Below are positions 25,668-34,183 of a stretch of 64,000 nucleotides of DNA, one piece after another. The translations under genes were made by a program, and so were the position numbers. Location: NCBI RefSeq assembly GCF_900115755.1, contig NZ_FOXQ01000004.1, forward strand, positions 62,001 through 126,000. The letters are read 5' to 3'. Under the pieces are notes generated by a model. It was not told the DNA's origin and did not search any database. It saw only the letters and a list, made by a program, of their open reading frames with translations. Numbering within the stretch: position 1 is the stretch's first letter; the number at the start of each line of letters is the position of its first letter. Origin of the DNA: Parafilimonas terrae. Lineage in GTDB: Bacteria > Bacteroidota > Bacteroidia > Chitinophagales > Chitinophagaceae.

Positions 25668-26300
25668 ATGATCGATTTGAAAAATATAAGCTCATTAAGA
25701 TTAAATGAAGACGAAGACGAACCGCAGAAAGAAGAGAAGCCGGAACAATCTTCTTACCTAATGAAAAAAATGGAGCAACTGTTTTTAAAAAACAGGGCCG
25801 TTTACCTGTGGGGGCCGGTAGAAGATAAATCAGCCCGTGATGTTGTAAGCAAACTGCTTTTGCTGGATGCTGATAAACCGGGCAAGGAAATAAAATTTTA
25901 TATTAACAGCCCGGGCGGTGTGGTTACAAGTGGCATGGTTATATATGATACCATGCAAATGATTCAATCGCCCGTAAGTACCATTTGCATGGGCCTTGCC
26001 GCCAGCATGGGCTCTATTTTATTAAGCGGCGGCGTTAAAGGAAAAAGATATATATATCCTCATGGGGAAGTGATGATTCACCAGCCAAGCATTGGCGGTT
26101 ATTTCCAGGCTACAAGCGCCGATATTGAAATTCATGCAAAACAAATGCAGCGCACTAAAGAGATAAGCGCAAACATCCTGGCAAAAAACACAGGCAAATC
26201 TTTCGAAAGAATTATGAAAGACTTTGATCGCGATTACTGGATGGATGCCAAAGAGGCAGTTGAATACGGCATTGCAGACGAAATAGTTGAGAAGCTATAA
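25668..26300 (+). CDS. clpP: ATP-dependent Clp protease proteolytic subunit, copy 2
   Basis: This 210-residue ClpP paralogue has the triad S113 (GLAASMGSI), H138 (EVMIHQP) and D189 (DFDRDYWM). Its N-terminus (residues 1-30) is acidic, with an Asp/Glu/Pro/Lys-rich stretch, unlike copy 1. The substrate-channel and ring contacts (YINSPGGVVTSGM) are retained. It lies 47 bp after copy 1 and 92 bp before clpX, so all three are probably one operon, with a possible extra clpX promoter in the second gap. Both copies look active, so this is not a simple active/inactive pair. Confidence 0.94.
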   Translation: MIDLKNISSLRLNEDEDEPQKEEKPEQSSYLMKKMEQLFLKNRAVYLWGPVEDKSARDVVSKLLLLDADKPGKEIKFYINSPGGVVTSGMVIYDTMQMIQSPVSTICMGLAASMGSILLSGGVKGKRYIYPHGEVMIHQPSIGGYFQATSADIEIHAKQMQRTKEISANILAKNTGKSFERIMKDFDRDYWMDAKEAVEYGIADEIVEKL

Positions 26301-26321
26301 GCTGAATTATTAGGATATTAT

Positions 26322-26359
26322 AAAGCAAAGGTTTAATAAATACGTTTTACCTTTGCTTT
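26322..26359 (+). promoter_or_regulatory. Inverted repeat whose right arm is a perfect -7 element, before clpX
   Basis: aaagcaaaggt (26322-26332) and acctttgcttt (26349-26359) form a perfect 11-bp stem with a 16-nt loop and a following T-rich stretch. The right arm includes TACCTTTG (26348-26355), the Bacteroidota -7 consensus, 38 nt before the clpX ATG. It can be read as a terminator after clpP2 or as a clpX promoter overlapped by a symmetric site; no TTG is present at -33. Confidence 0.45.
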
Positions 26360-26392
26360 CTTTTTTAATCAAATTTTATTTATTTAATTACG

Positions 26393-27628
26393 ATGGCAAA
26401 ACAGTCAAACCTGCATTGTTCTTTTTGTGGCCGCAGCCGTGATGAGGTAAAGATTCTTATCGCAGGCCAGGAAGGGCATATTTGTGAAAACTGTGTTGAG
26501 CATGCCCAGGAAATAATTATGCAGGAATTGCAGGTAAGGGACGAAACCCGCACCACGCAATACAAATTCAATATCCGCAAACCCTTAGAAATAAAAAATT
26601 ATCTTGATCAATATGTAATTGGCCAGGAAGAAGCAAAAAAAATCTTATCTGTAGCCGTTTACAATCATTATAAAAGAATTACCCGTAAACAGCAGCAGGA
26701 TGATGTTGAAATTGAAAAGAGCAATATCATTATGGTTGGCGAAACCGGCACCGGTAAAACCCTGCTTGCCAAAACAATTGCCAAACTTTTAAACGTTCCC
26801 TTCGCCATAGTTGATGCTACTGTATTTACTGAAGCCGGCTATGTGGGTGAAGATGTGGAAAGCATGCTTACGCGTTTGCTGCAGGCTTGTAATTATGATG
26901 TGGCCGCCGCCGAAAAGGGAATTGTTTTTATAGACGAAATTGATAAAATAGCCCGCAAAGGCGATAACCCTTCCATAACCCGCGATGTAAGCGGCGAAGG
27001 CGTGCAGCAGGGTTTACTGAAAATGCTTGAAGGCACAGAAGTGCTCGTTCCGCCTCAGGGCGGCAGGAAACATCCTGAGCAAAAAATGATAAAAGTAAAT
27101 ACCACAAATATCCTTTTCATTTGCGGCGGTGCTTTTGACGGCGTTGATAAAATAATTGCACGCCGTATTAATACAAATGCCATCGGGTTTAATGTAAATA
27201 AAGAAGAACAGGAAGACCAGCGCAAGAATTTACTGCAGTTTGTAAATGCGCAGGACATCCGCTCTTTTGGTTTAATACCGGAATTATTAGGCCGCCTGCC
27301 AATAATCACTTACCTCAACCCGCTGGATGCAGAAACCTTGCGGGCCATTCTCACCGAACCTAAAAACAGCCTGATAAAACAATACACCAGGTTGTTTGAA
27401 ATGGAAGGCATAAAGCTTACGGTTGATTTGGATGCGCTTGACTTCATGGTGCAGAAAGCACTTGAATTTAAACTGGGTGCAAGAGGTTTAAGAAGTATTT
27501 GCGAACATATACTTACTGATGCAATGTTTGAGTTGCCCGGCAGTAACAAAAAAGATCTGCATGTAACGCTTGAATACGCTTCTACCAAGTTTGAAAAAAG
27601 CAAGCTTAATAAACTCAAGGTTGCCTAA
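26393..27628 (+). CDS. clpX: ATP-dependent Clp protease ATP-binding subunit ClpX
   Basis: This 411-residue AAA+ unfoldase feeds substrates to ClpP. The zinc-binding domain has the four cysteines C9, C12, C31 and C34 (CSFCGRS ... CENC). Walker A is GETGTGKT (residues 116-123), Walker B is IVFIDEIDK, and the pore motif [11 protein letters not shown] is present. The IGF ClpP-docking loop is seen in NTNAIGFNV. The C-terminus has the sensor-2 motif [13 protein letters not shown]. Length and motifs are normal. It is the last gene of the clpP-clpP-clpX cluster and almost touches the convergent folP gene (5 bp between stops). Confidence 0.97.
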   Translation: MAKQSNLHCSFCGRSRDEVKILIAGQEGHICENCVEHAQEIIMQELQVRDETRTTQYKFNIRKPLEIKNYLDQYVIGQEEAKKILSVAVYNHYKRITRKQQQDDVEIEKSNIIMVGETGTGKTLLAKTIAKLLNVPFAIVDATVFTEAGYVGEDVESMLTRLLQACNYDVAAAEKGIVFIDEIDKIARKGDNPSITRDVSGEGVQQGLLKMLEGTEVLVPPQGGRKHPEQKMIKVNTTNILFICGGAFDGVDKIIARRINTNAIGFNVNKEEQEDQRKNLLQFVNAQDIRSFGLIPELLGRLPIITYLNPLDAETLRAILTEPKNSLIKQYTRLFEMEGIKLTVDLDALDFMVQKALEFKLGARGLRSICEHILTDAMFELPGSNKKDLHVTLEYASTKFEKSKLNKLKVA

Positions 27629-27633
27629 GCTTT

Positions 27634-28500
27634 TTACGATACTGCTTCGGCATTGTTATATACCTCAAATAATTTTATAGCTTCTGCAGCTTCTTTTACA
27701 TCGTGTACACGTAAAACAGATGCGCCGTTCAACAAAGCGATCATGTTCATTGCTGTAGTTCCATTCAATGCATCCTCCGCTGTAACATTCAGCGTTTTAT
27801 AAATAGCCCCTTTTCTTGACAGGCCGGCAAGTACAGGCCTGTCAAGCATTTTGAAAACAGCAAGATTTCTTAATAGCTGAAAGTTATGGCTGATGGTTTT
27901 GCCAAAGCCAAAACCGGGATCAATGATCACATCTTTAATGTTATGCTGCCGGCATTTTTCTGTTTGAAGAATAAAAAAATCAAGCACTTCCTGCACCACG
28001 TCTTCATAAACAGGATTTACCTGCATAGTTTCCGGCCTGCCCTGCATATGCATGCAGATATAAGGCACCGGGAATTTTCCAACAGTTGCCAGCATGTTAT
28101 CATCCATCATTCCACCGCTTATATCATTAATAATGGAGGCGCCCGCTTCAATCACTTTTTCTGCAACAGCAGCATAGTATGTATCGGCGGAAATAATTGC
28201 ACCAGGAAAATTTTTATGAATTAACTCAATTGCAGACAATAATCTTTCCTCCTCTTCTGTTGCTGATAACCTTGTGCTGCCCGGCCTTGTACTTTGTCCG
28301 CCAATATCCAATATAGCAGCGCCTTCTGCAATCATTTTTGAAGCCGCTTTTAATACTTCATCTTCTGTTTGCACACGGCTTTTTGAATAAAAGGAATCGG
28401 GTGTAATATTCATAATGCCCATTATTACAGGCTTATCAATAACAAGCAATTTTCCGTTGCAGTTAAGTGTAAATAAAGTCGTTTTTTCAGATGCAGGCAT
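27634..28500 (-). CDS. folP: Dihydropteroate synthase
   Basis: This 288-residue folate enzyme joins p-aminobenzoate to dihydropterin pyrophosphate and is the target of sulfonamides. It has the N-terminal GIMNITPDSFYSKSR motif, AAILDIGGQSTRPGST (pterin and pyrophosphate loop), IINDISGGMMD, DVIIDPGFGFGKT and LAGLSRKGAIYK. It is a TIM barrel of normal length. The upstream region carries a 21-bp motif shared with the next gene on the same strand. It is convergent with clpX. Confidence 0.96.
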   Translation of the reverse strand: MPASEKTTLFTLNCNGKLLVIDKPVIMGIMNITPDSFYSKSRVQTEDEVLKAASKMIAEGAAILDIGGQSTRPGSTRLSATEEEERLLSAIELIHKNFPGAIISADTYYAAVAEKVIEAGASIINDISGGMMDDNMLATVGKFPVPYICMHMQGRPETMQVNPVYEDVVQEVLDFFILQTEKCRQHNIKDVIIDPGFGFGKTISHNFQLLRNLAVFKMLDRPVLAGLSRKGAIYKTLNVTAEDALNGTTAMNMIALLNGASVLRVHDVKEAAEAIKLFEVYNNAEAVS

Positions 28501-28560
28501 TGCAGGAATAAATTTATGTCTATTGATTTATTATAATTTTTATGGCTGAGTTTGCCAGAA

Positions 28561-28581
28561 AAATATACGGCACAAATATCG
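28561..28581. repeat. 21-bp shared upstream element, copy 1 (before folP)
   Basis: This 21-bp sequence (aaatatacg, two variable bases, acaaatatcg) lies 61 bp upstream of the folP start. It recurs with 19 of 21 bases identical at 29241-29261, a similar distance (62 bp) upstream of the kinase gene. It contains a near -7 element on the minus strand (GATATTTG). It is likely a shared promoter or operator. Confidence 0.5.
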
Positions 28582-28627
28582 GCATGCAGCATTCATTATT
28601 ATGATTGCTTTCGTGGTTTTGTTTGCT

Positions 28628-29179
28628 TTATAGCCCAATAAAATTGATGATGTCTTTCAACCCGGGATCATATCCTTCTTTGGTATCAACCTTTAAAGTT
28701 GGCAGGTTTATATTAACCGGTTTATATTCATCTGTAAGCAGCACGTTTAGTTCTCCTTCTTCATTTACAAACCTGTCGTTGTGAAATTTTTCTCGGGAAG
28801 AATCATCCGAGAGCCTTTGTTCAAACCGTTGCCGGGTTGTAGCAAGCGGCGCATCACAAATAATTATTTTTATAGTTGCCCGGTGCGAAAAATTCAAAAG
28901 TTTTTCTTCCCATGATTTATGTTGAAAAGCAGCCTCAGCAATGAATGATATATTCTTTGAAATAAGAAAACCTACTACCTCAAAAAAAGTGTTATAAATG
29001 TGCCAGTCAGCTTCATTACCAGGCTTGTTATATGTATCACCAATGGTATTTATATAACCTTCTTTAAGTTCATCTCTTGAAATAACAGGGCAGTTTATTT
29101 CCCGTGAAAGTTTATGCGCCAACGTTGTTTTTCCTGAAGCAGGCCTTCCTGTAATAACAGTTAATAATGGCTTATGCAT
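28628..29179 (-). CDS. P-loop kinase of the zeta-toxin/AAA_33 type
   Basis: This 183-residue nucleotide-binding protein has Walker A GRPASGKTTLAH at residues 10-20 and a likely Walker B-type acid in SRDELKEGYIN. The architecture, a small P-loop kinase with an Arg-rich lid region (TTRQRFEQRLSDDSSREKFH), is that of the AAA_33/zeta-like group, which includes gluconate-kinase and RNA- or sugar-modifying enzymes. The substrate is not known. I chose the ATG at 29179 over a TTG at 29185. No antitoxin-like gene is adjacent, so a toxin role is unlikely. The upstream motif shared with folP suggests coregulation. Confidence 0.75.
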   Translation of the reverse strand: MHKPLLTVITGRPASGKTTLAHKLSREINCPVISRDELKEGYINTIGDTYNKPGNEADWHIYNTFFEVVGFLISKNISFIAEAAFQHKSWEEKLLNFSHRATIKIIICDAPLATTRQRFEQRLSDDSSREKFHNDRFVNEEGELNVLLTDEYKPVNINLPTLKVDTKEGYDPGLKDIINFIGL

Positions 29180-29240
29180 TTGCAAAAATTGATTTTTGTT
29201 TATTGAGTGAATATAATTTTATGAACTGGAATTTATGAAG

Positions 29241-29261
29241 AAATATACGATACAAATATCG
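29241..29261. repeat. 21-bp shared upstream element, copy 2 (before the P-loop kinase)
   Basis: This is the second copy of the motif described upstream of folP, with two differences in 21 bases. It lies 62 bp before the kinase ATG and 34 bp before the divergent FAD oxidase ATG, so it could also serve the oxidase gene. Confidence 0.5.
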
Positions 29262-29294
29262 CGATAAGGTTTATTTTATATAACTCTGCATTTA

Positions 29295-30563
29295 ATGGAA
29301 ACATCTCCTAATCTGCTCAAAAACTGGGCAGGCAATATTACTTATAACAGCAATAGGCTATATAATGCTGCTTCTGTAAACGAAGTGCAGGATATTATCG
29401 CAAAACATGCGAATATTAAAGCTTTAGGCACCAGGCATTGCTTTAATACCATTGCTGACAGCCAGCATAATTTTATTTCATTATTGCAGATGAATAAAGT
29501 GTTGCACATAGATGAAACCAGCAGTACAGTTACAATGCAGTCCGGTATGAAATATGGAGAATTAGCGCCATTGATCAACAGTAAAGGCTTAGCGCTGCAC
29601 AACCTTGCTTCATTGCCGCATACGTCTGTTGCGGGCGCTTGTATTACAGCAACACACGGATCAGGTGTGCATAATAAAAATTTATCGGCAGCAGTAACCG
29701 CTTTTGAATTTATTGATGCAGAAGGCAGGCTTCATCATTTATCAAAACAAAAAGACGGTGAAAAGTTTAACGGGCTTGTAGTAAATCTTGGCGCCGCCGG
29801 TGTTATAACAAGTATTACGCTGCAAGCGGAACCAACTTATAACATAAAGCAATTTGTTTTTGAACATCTTTCTTTCAATACCATGAAAGAAAATTTTAAA
29901 ACCATTATGGGCGCCGGCTACAGTGTAAGCCTGTTTACCGACTGGACAAATGATATAAACGAAGTTTGGATAAAGCAAAAAGCAAATGAGCAACAGGCAG
30001 GCATGAAAGCATTTTTTGATGCAATGCCTGCAACAGGAAACCTGCATCCTATTGCATCCATTTCAGCAGAACATTGTACAGAACAAATGGGTGTAGCCGG
30101 CGCATGGCATGAGCGTTTACCGCATTTCAGGATGGGCTTTACACCAAGCAGCGGCGAAGAACTACAATCAGAATATTTTGTGGCGGATGAACATGCCGTT
30201 GATGCAATCATGGCAGTTCAAAAGCTTACTGATAAAATAAGCCCCTATTTATTGATTTCAGAAATAAGGAGTATTGCTGCAGATGAACTCTGGCTTAGCC
30301 CTTGCTATAAACAAAACTCCACAGCTATCCATTTTACCTGGAAACAAAACTGGCCTGCAGTACAAAAATTATTGCCTTTAATTGAAGAAACTTTAGCAGC
30401 CTATAATGCAAAACCGCATTGGGGAAAGTTGTTTTCCATGACAGGCCTTCAGTTGCAAAACAGGTATGAAAAAATAAATGCTTTTAAAAGCCTGCTTAAA
30501 GAATATGATGCTAAAGGAAAATTCAGAAATGATTTTCTGAACCGTAATATTTTTGTTGTTTAA
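29295..30563 (+). CDS. FAD-dependent sugar/alditol oxidase (D-arabinono-1,4-lactone oxidase family)
   Basis: This 422-residue flavoprotein has a VAO-type FAD-binding domain followed by the ALO domain. LGTRHCFNTIADS contains H48, at the position of the histidine that binds FAD covalently in alditol oxidase. HTSVAGACITATHGSGVHNKNL is the pyrophosphate loop, and the C-terminal substrate motif H-W-G-K is present in KPHWGKLFSMTG. It should oxidise a polyol or sugar lactone with oxygen as acceptor; alditol (xylitol/sorbitol) oxidase is the closest match in length and motifs. There is no signal peptide. It diverges from the kinase gene. Confidence 0.88.
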   Translation: METSPNLLKNWAGNITYNSNRLYNAASVNEVQDIIAKHANIKALGTRHCFNTIADSQHNFISLLQMNKVLHIDETSSTVTMQSGMKYGELAPLINSKGLALHNLASLPHTSVAGACITATHGSGVHNKNLSAAVTAFEFIDAEGRLHHLSKQKDGEKFNGLVVNLGAAGVITSITLQAEPTYNIKQFVFEHLSFNTMKENFKTIMGAGYSVSLFTDWTNDINEVWIKQKANEQQAGMKAFFDAMPATGNLHPIASISAEHCTEQMGVAGAWHERLPHFRMGFTPSSGEELQSEYFVADEHAVDAIMAVQKLTDKISPYLLISEIRSIAADELWLSPCYKQNSTAIHFTWKQNWPAVQKLLPLIEETLAAYNAKPHWGKLFSMTGLQLQNRYEKINAFKSLLKEYDAKGKFRNDFLNRNIFVV

Positions 30564-30590
30564 GAACTGTTTATTATTTAAGATGGGTTT

Positions 30591-30680
30591 GCAAATATTC
30601 AATATGCAATGTTCAATAATCAATGCTCAGTTTGCAGGGGTTTTATATTGAACATTGCACATTGTTTTGTTGAATATTCG
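30591..30680. repeat. Heptad-built hairpin repeat, copy 2
   Basis: An 18-bp stem with one mismatch (30600-30617 with 30647-30664) encloses a 29-nt loop that shares the core caatgctcag and a following GGTTTTAT with copy 1. Outer arms aatattcaa (30594-30602) and ttgaatatt (30670-30678) also pair. Two stem positions differ from copy 1 in a compensating way. It fills part of the 441-bp gap after the oxidase gene. Confidence 0.75.
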
Positions 30681-30790
30681 CCTTAAACTGAGCTGTTCAC
30701 CACTGACAACTCGCTTACTTAATATTAACGTGAATTCTGGATGAGCATTTTAACGATAAAGATGTTTGCGAATTGAGCAGGGATTTGTAT

Positions 30791-30918
30791 CGTCATGTCG
30801 GGGAAACGAGACATCTCCTGAAATTCAGACTGGTTGAAAGCTAAGAGATTTATCTCTTTCATATTTATCTTTTAGGTCTCGATGATTGCTTCGCAATTCT
30901 CCTATCGTCGAAATGACG
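30791..30918. repeat. REP/MITE-like element with imperfect terminal inverted repeats
   Basis: cgtcatgtcgggga (30791-30804) and tcgtcgaaatgacg (30905-30918) are imperfect inverted ends (11 of 14 match). Between them, gagac occurs near the left end and its complement gtctc near the right, extending the symmetry. Short elements with CGTCATTTCG ends are widespread in Bacteroidota intergenic DNA. No ORF is present. The rest of the gap (30919-31004) shows nothing. Confidence 0.5.
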
Positions 30919-31004
30919 TTCGAAGATGTTTATATTTTGTAATCAGTTTTCAATTTCATAGCATAACGCCTCACATTAATATTAAATTGACCTGGCAACA
31001 ATAA

Positions 31005-31709
31005 TCATTTTTCATCTTTCCACAATCTTGCCCCTCCTCTTATGCCTTCTTTATTGTTAGCGATAACCATATTATCATCCAGTGGCATGGTTAAGTTCCT
31101 CGCATTGCCACCACTTATATACAAGCGATCATAATTAAATACCGTTTTTAAAATCTTAAACACTTTTTCCATCCGGCGGTTCCATTGTTCTTTACCTTTT
31201 TGATTATATGCTTTTTCACCAATATACTGGTCGTAATCTTTATCGGTTTTTACAGGGTGATGTGCAATTTCAAAATGCGGTAATAATTTGCCATCATACA
31301 ATAAAGCTGTACCGAAACCTGTGCCCAGCGTTATCACCATTTCAAGGCCCTTGCCGCTTACAATGCCCACACCTTGCAGGTCTGCATCATTTACTACCCT
31401 GGCTGGTTTTCGCAGCAGTTTCCCAAGAAAATTTTGCAGGTCAAAATCCTTCCAGTCATCAGTGCCAAGATTGGGCGCCGTTTTAACTACGCCGTTTTTT
31501 ATATAACCCGGGAAACCAACAGATATTTTATCATACTCTCTAAGGCCTTTTACCAGTTCTTTAATACCATCTAATACATTAATAGGCGTGGAAGGCTGCG
31601 GCGTTGGTATTTTTACATATTCTGAAACAGGTTCCCCTTCTTTATTTAATAAAATGGCTTTGACGTGCGACCCGCCAATATCTATCGTTAATATATTTCC
31701 TGCATTCAT
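31005..31709 (-). CDS. ROK family sugar kinase, polyphosphate-glucokinase-like
   Basis: This 234-residue kinase of the ROK family has the phosphate-binding start LTIDIGGSHVKAILL, the sugar/phosphate loop VVNDADLQGVG and the second phosphate motif ITLGTGFGTALLYDG. The short length and the TLGTGFGTA stretch fit polyphosphate glucokinase rather than the longer ROK repressors or kinases with zinc sites; the C-H-C zinc motif is absent. It would phosphorylate glucose using polyphosphate or ATP. It lies next to a GH3 beta-glucosidase gene on the same strand (113-bp gap), so it may use the glucose released by that enzyme, although the glucosidase is exported. Confidence 0.82.
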   Translation of the reverse strand: MNAGNILTIDIGGSHVKAILLNKEGEPVSEYVKIPTPQPSTPINVLDGIKELVKGLREYDKISVGFPGYIKNGVVKTAPNLGTDDWKDFDLQNFLGKLLRKPARVVNDADLQGVGIVSGKGLEMVITLGTGFGTALLYDGKLLPHFEIAHHPVKTDKDYDQYIGEKAYNQKGKEQWNRRMEKVFKILKTVFNYDRLYISGGNARNLTMPLDDNMVIANNKEGIRGGARLWKDEK

Positions 31710-31821
31710 ATACCTGTAAATTTTTTGATGAATTGTATTGTTGTTACCTGCTTCTTAATAACCGGTTTTCATTTATTATTTCCAGCTCAACTTTAAACTT
31801 TATATTTCAAACTTTGAAAAT

Positions 31822-34107
31822 TTATTTCAGCCAGAAAGATACTTTTTTTACGTCTCTTGAATTTGGCCCGGTCATCACTTCAAATTCGCCGGGTTCTGCA
31901 ATGAGTTTTAAGTCTGGATTATAAAACATCAGGTCACTGTGATTAATATTGAATACAACCTGTTTGCTTTCACCCTTCTTCAAAAATATTTTCTGAAAGC
32001 CCTTCAATTCTTTTACAGGCGGTGTAATGCTGGCCACTTTATCATGCAGGTATAATTGCACAATTTCCTCTCCATCATAATTGCCTGTGTTGGTTACCTT
32101 AACCGTTACAGTTAAACCTTCCATACCACTGATAGTTGTTTTGCTTAAAACAGGATCGCTATAGTTGAAATTTGTATAACTTAAACCATAACCAAACGGA
32201 TATAAAGGCTCGTTGGTAACATCCAAATAATCTGATTTAAACTTATGGCCATCGCCCGGGTTTAAAGGCCGGCCTGTATTCTTATGATTGTAATAAAGCG
32301 GTATCTGGCCAACATTCTGCGGGAATGTAGTAGTAAGTTTTCCTGAAGGATTATAGTTGCCAAACAATACATCAGCAATGGCATTACCGGCTTCAGTACC
32401 TGGAAACCAAACATCTAAAATAGCAGCGGCATCTTTATCTTCCTTGTTTAATGTCATAGGCCTTCCATTAAATAATACAACCACAACCGGCTTTCCGGTT
32501 GCAACCAATGCGGCTAATAAATTTTCCTGGCTTTGCTGTAAACTTATGTCACTCATGCTGGCCGCTTCACCGGTAAAGTCTGCAGCTTCGCCTAAACAGG
32601 CAACAACAATATCCGCTTTATTTGCTGTTGCAACAGCTTCATCAATCATTTGCTGTGGCGTTCTTGTATCAACATCAATTTCTTTTGCAAAATCATTAAT
32701 GTTCTTAACGATCATAGAATCGTCGCTTATGTTGGCGCCTTTTGCATACAATACATTTACATCGTTGCCTGCAACATTCTTAATGCCCTGCAGCACGGTA
32801 ATATCTTCATTGTATTCACCGCGTATATTCCATGTTCCGAGCATATTGCGCTGGTTATCTGCCAGCGGCCCTACCAATGCAATCGTTCCTGATTTCTTTA
32901 AAGGCAAAACATTATTGCTGTTCTTTAATAACACAAATGAATGCTCTGCCGCATTGCGCACGGCAAGCCTGTTGGCATCAGTAAGAATTGAAGTTTTTGC
33001 ACGCGCTTCATCACAATGATTATAGGGGTCATCAAACAAACCCATTTTATACTTTGCTTCAAGCACTCTTCTGCAGGCATCATCAATTTCCGTTTGTGTA
33101 ACCTTGCCTTCCTGTAAAGATTTTTTTAATGTAGTCAAAAATCCTTCAGACACCATATCCATATCCAGGCCTGCTTTTAACGACTGGGCCGATACCTGCT
33201 GCAGGTCACCAATACCATGATTGATCATTTCACTTACTGAAGTATAATCACTCACCACAAGCCCTTTAAAGCCCCATTGATCGCGCAACACATCAGTCAA
33301 TAAAAATTTATTACCGGTTGCAGGAATGCCATCCACTTCATTGAAAGAGCTCATCACGCTGCCAACGCCCGCATCAATGGCGGCTTTATAAGGCGGCAAA
33401 TAATATTGATACATTCTTATGCGGCTCATATCAACCGTATTGTAATCGCGGCCTGCTTCTGCAGCACCATATAATGCATAATGTTTTACACAAGCCATTA
33501 CAGCATCTTTTGCAGCCATGTCTTTTCCCTGGTAACCACGCACCATGGCCGCAGCTATCTTTGAACCGAGATAAGTATCTTCACCCGAACCTTCTGCAAT
33601 GCGCCCCCAGCGCGGATCACGGGCTATATCAACCATTGGCGAATACACCCAGTTTAAACCGTCAGCAGCAGCTTCTGTGGCAGCAATGCGTGCACCTTGT
33701 TCTATCAGTGGCATATCCCATGAACAGGATAGACCAAGCGGAATAGGAAATATAGTTCTGTGGCCATGGATCACATCTAAACCAAACATTATAGGAATTT
33801 TAAGGCGCGAATTTTTTACAGCAATATCCTGCGCTTTGCGGATTTGATCGGGGCCGTTTATACCAAACAAACCGCCAACCTGACCGTTCCGGATTTTATT
33901 GTCCACATCTGTGCTTACAACAGCCCCTGTAACAGCGCCGCCCGGCGTAACAAGATTTAGCTGGCCTATCTTTTCATCCACAGTCATCTTACTCATCAGG
34001 TCTTTTACAAAAGCATTCATTTTTTGTTCCTGCTGATAAGTTTGCTGGGCAGATAAGAATGATACAGCAGTTATTGTAAAAAGAAAAAACAGGCAGATTT
34101 TTTTCAT
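31822..34107 (-). CDS. bglX: GH3 beta-glucosidase (BglX-like)
   Basis: This 761-residue exported glycoside hydrolase family 3 enzyme has a signal peptide (MKKICLFFLFTITAVSFLSA), then the (beta/alpha)8 domain with catalytic nucleophile D287 in LVVSDYTSVSEM, then the alpha/beta sandwich, then a C-terminal fibronectin III-like domain (from about residue 640). FTGEAASMSDISLQ in the second domain is where the acid/base Glu lies in this family. It releases glucose from beta-glucosides in the periplasm. Length and order match BglX. A full promoter lies just upstream. The ROK kinase follows. Confidence 0.94.
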   Translation of the reverse strand: MKKICLFFLFTITAVSFLSAQQTYQQEQKMNAFVKDLMSKMTVDEKIGQLNLVTPGGAVTGAVVSTDVDNKIRNGQVGGLFGINGPDQIRKAQDIAVKNSRLKIPIMFGLDVIHGHRTIFPIPLGLSCSWDMPLIEQGARIAATEAAADGLNWVYSPMVDIARDPRWGRIAEGSGEDTYLGSKIAAAMVRGYQGKDMAAKDAVMACVKHYALYGAAEAGRDYNTVDMSRIRMYQYYLPPYKAAIDAGVGSVMSSFNEVDGIPATGNKFLLTDVLRDQWGFKGLVVSDYTSVSEMINHGIGDLQQVSAQSLKAGLDMDMVSEGFLTTLKKSLQEGKVTQTEIDDACRRVLEAKYKMGLFDDPYNHCDEARAKTSILTDANRLAVRNAAEHSFVLLKNSNNVLPLKKSGTIALVGPLADNQRNMLGTWNIRGEYNEDITVLQGIKNVAGNDVNVLYAKGANISDDSMIVKNINDFAKEIDVDTRTPQQMIDEAVATANKADIVVACLGEAADFTGEAASMSDISLQQSQENLLAALVATGKPVVVVLFNGRPMTLNKEDKDAAAILDVWFPGTEAGNAIADVLFGNYNPSGKLTTTFPQNVGQIPLYYNHKNTGRPLNPGDGHKFKSDYLDVTNEPLYPFGYGLSYTNFNYSDPVLSKTTISGMEGLTVTVKVTNTGNYDGEEIVQLYLHDKVASITPPVKELKGFQKIFLKKGESKQVVFNINHSDLMFYNPDLKLIAEPGEFEVMTGPNSRDVKKVSFWLK

Positions 34108-34126
34108 GGCAAAGAATTTACTTATT

Positions 34127-34154
34127 CAAATATAATCATGAACAAACCGTGCAA
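34127..34154 (-). promoter_or_regulatory. Promoter of the beta-glucosidase gene
   Basis: On the minus strand a T-rich TTG (34154-34152), 17 nt, then TATATTTG (34134-34127). The -7 element is a perfect consensus. The leader before the ATG at 34107 would be about 13 nt. Confidence 0.55.
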
Positions 34155-34183
34155 AAAAAATACTGCTTATATAGCTAACCGGT

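Noticed and set aside
28628-29179. Zeta-toxin interpretation of the small P-loop kinase
   Set aside because: No epsilon-type antitoxin beside it, and the kinase fold is shared by many metabolic enzymes.
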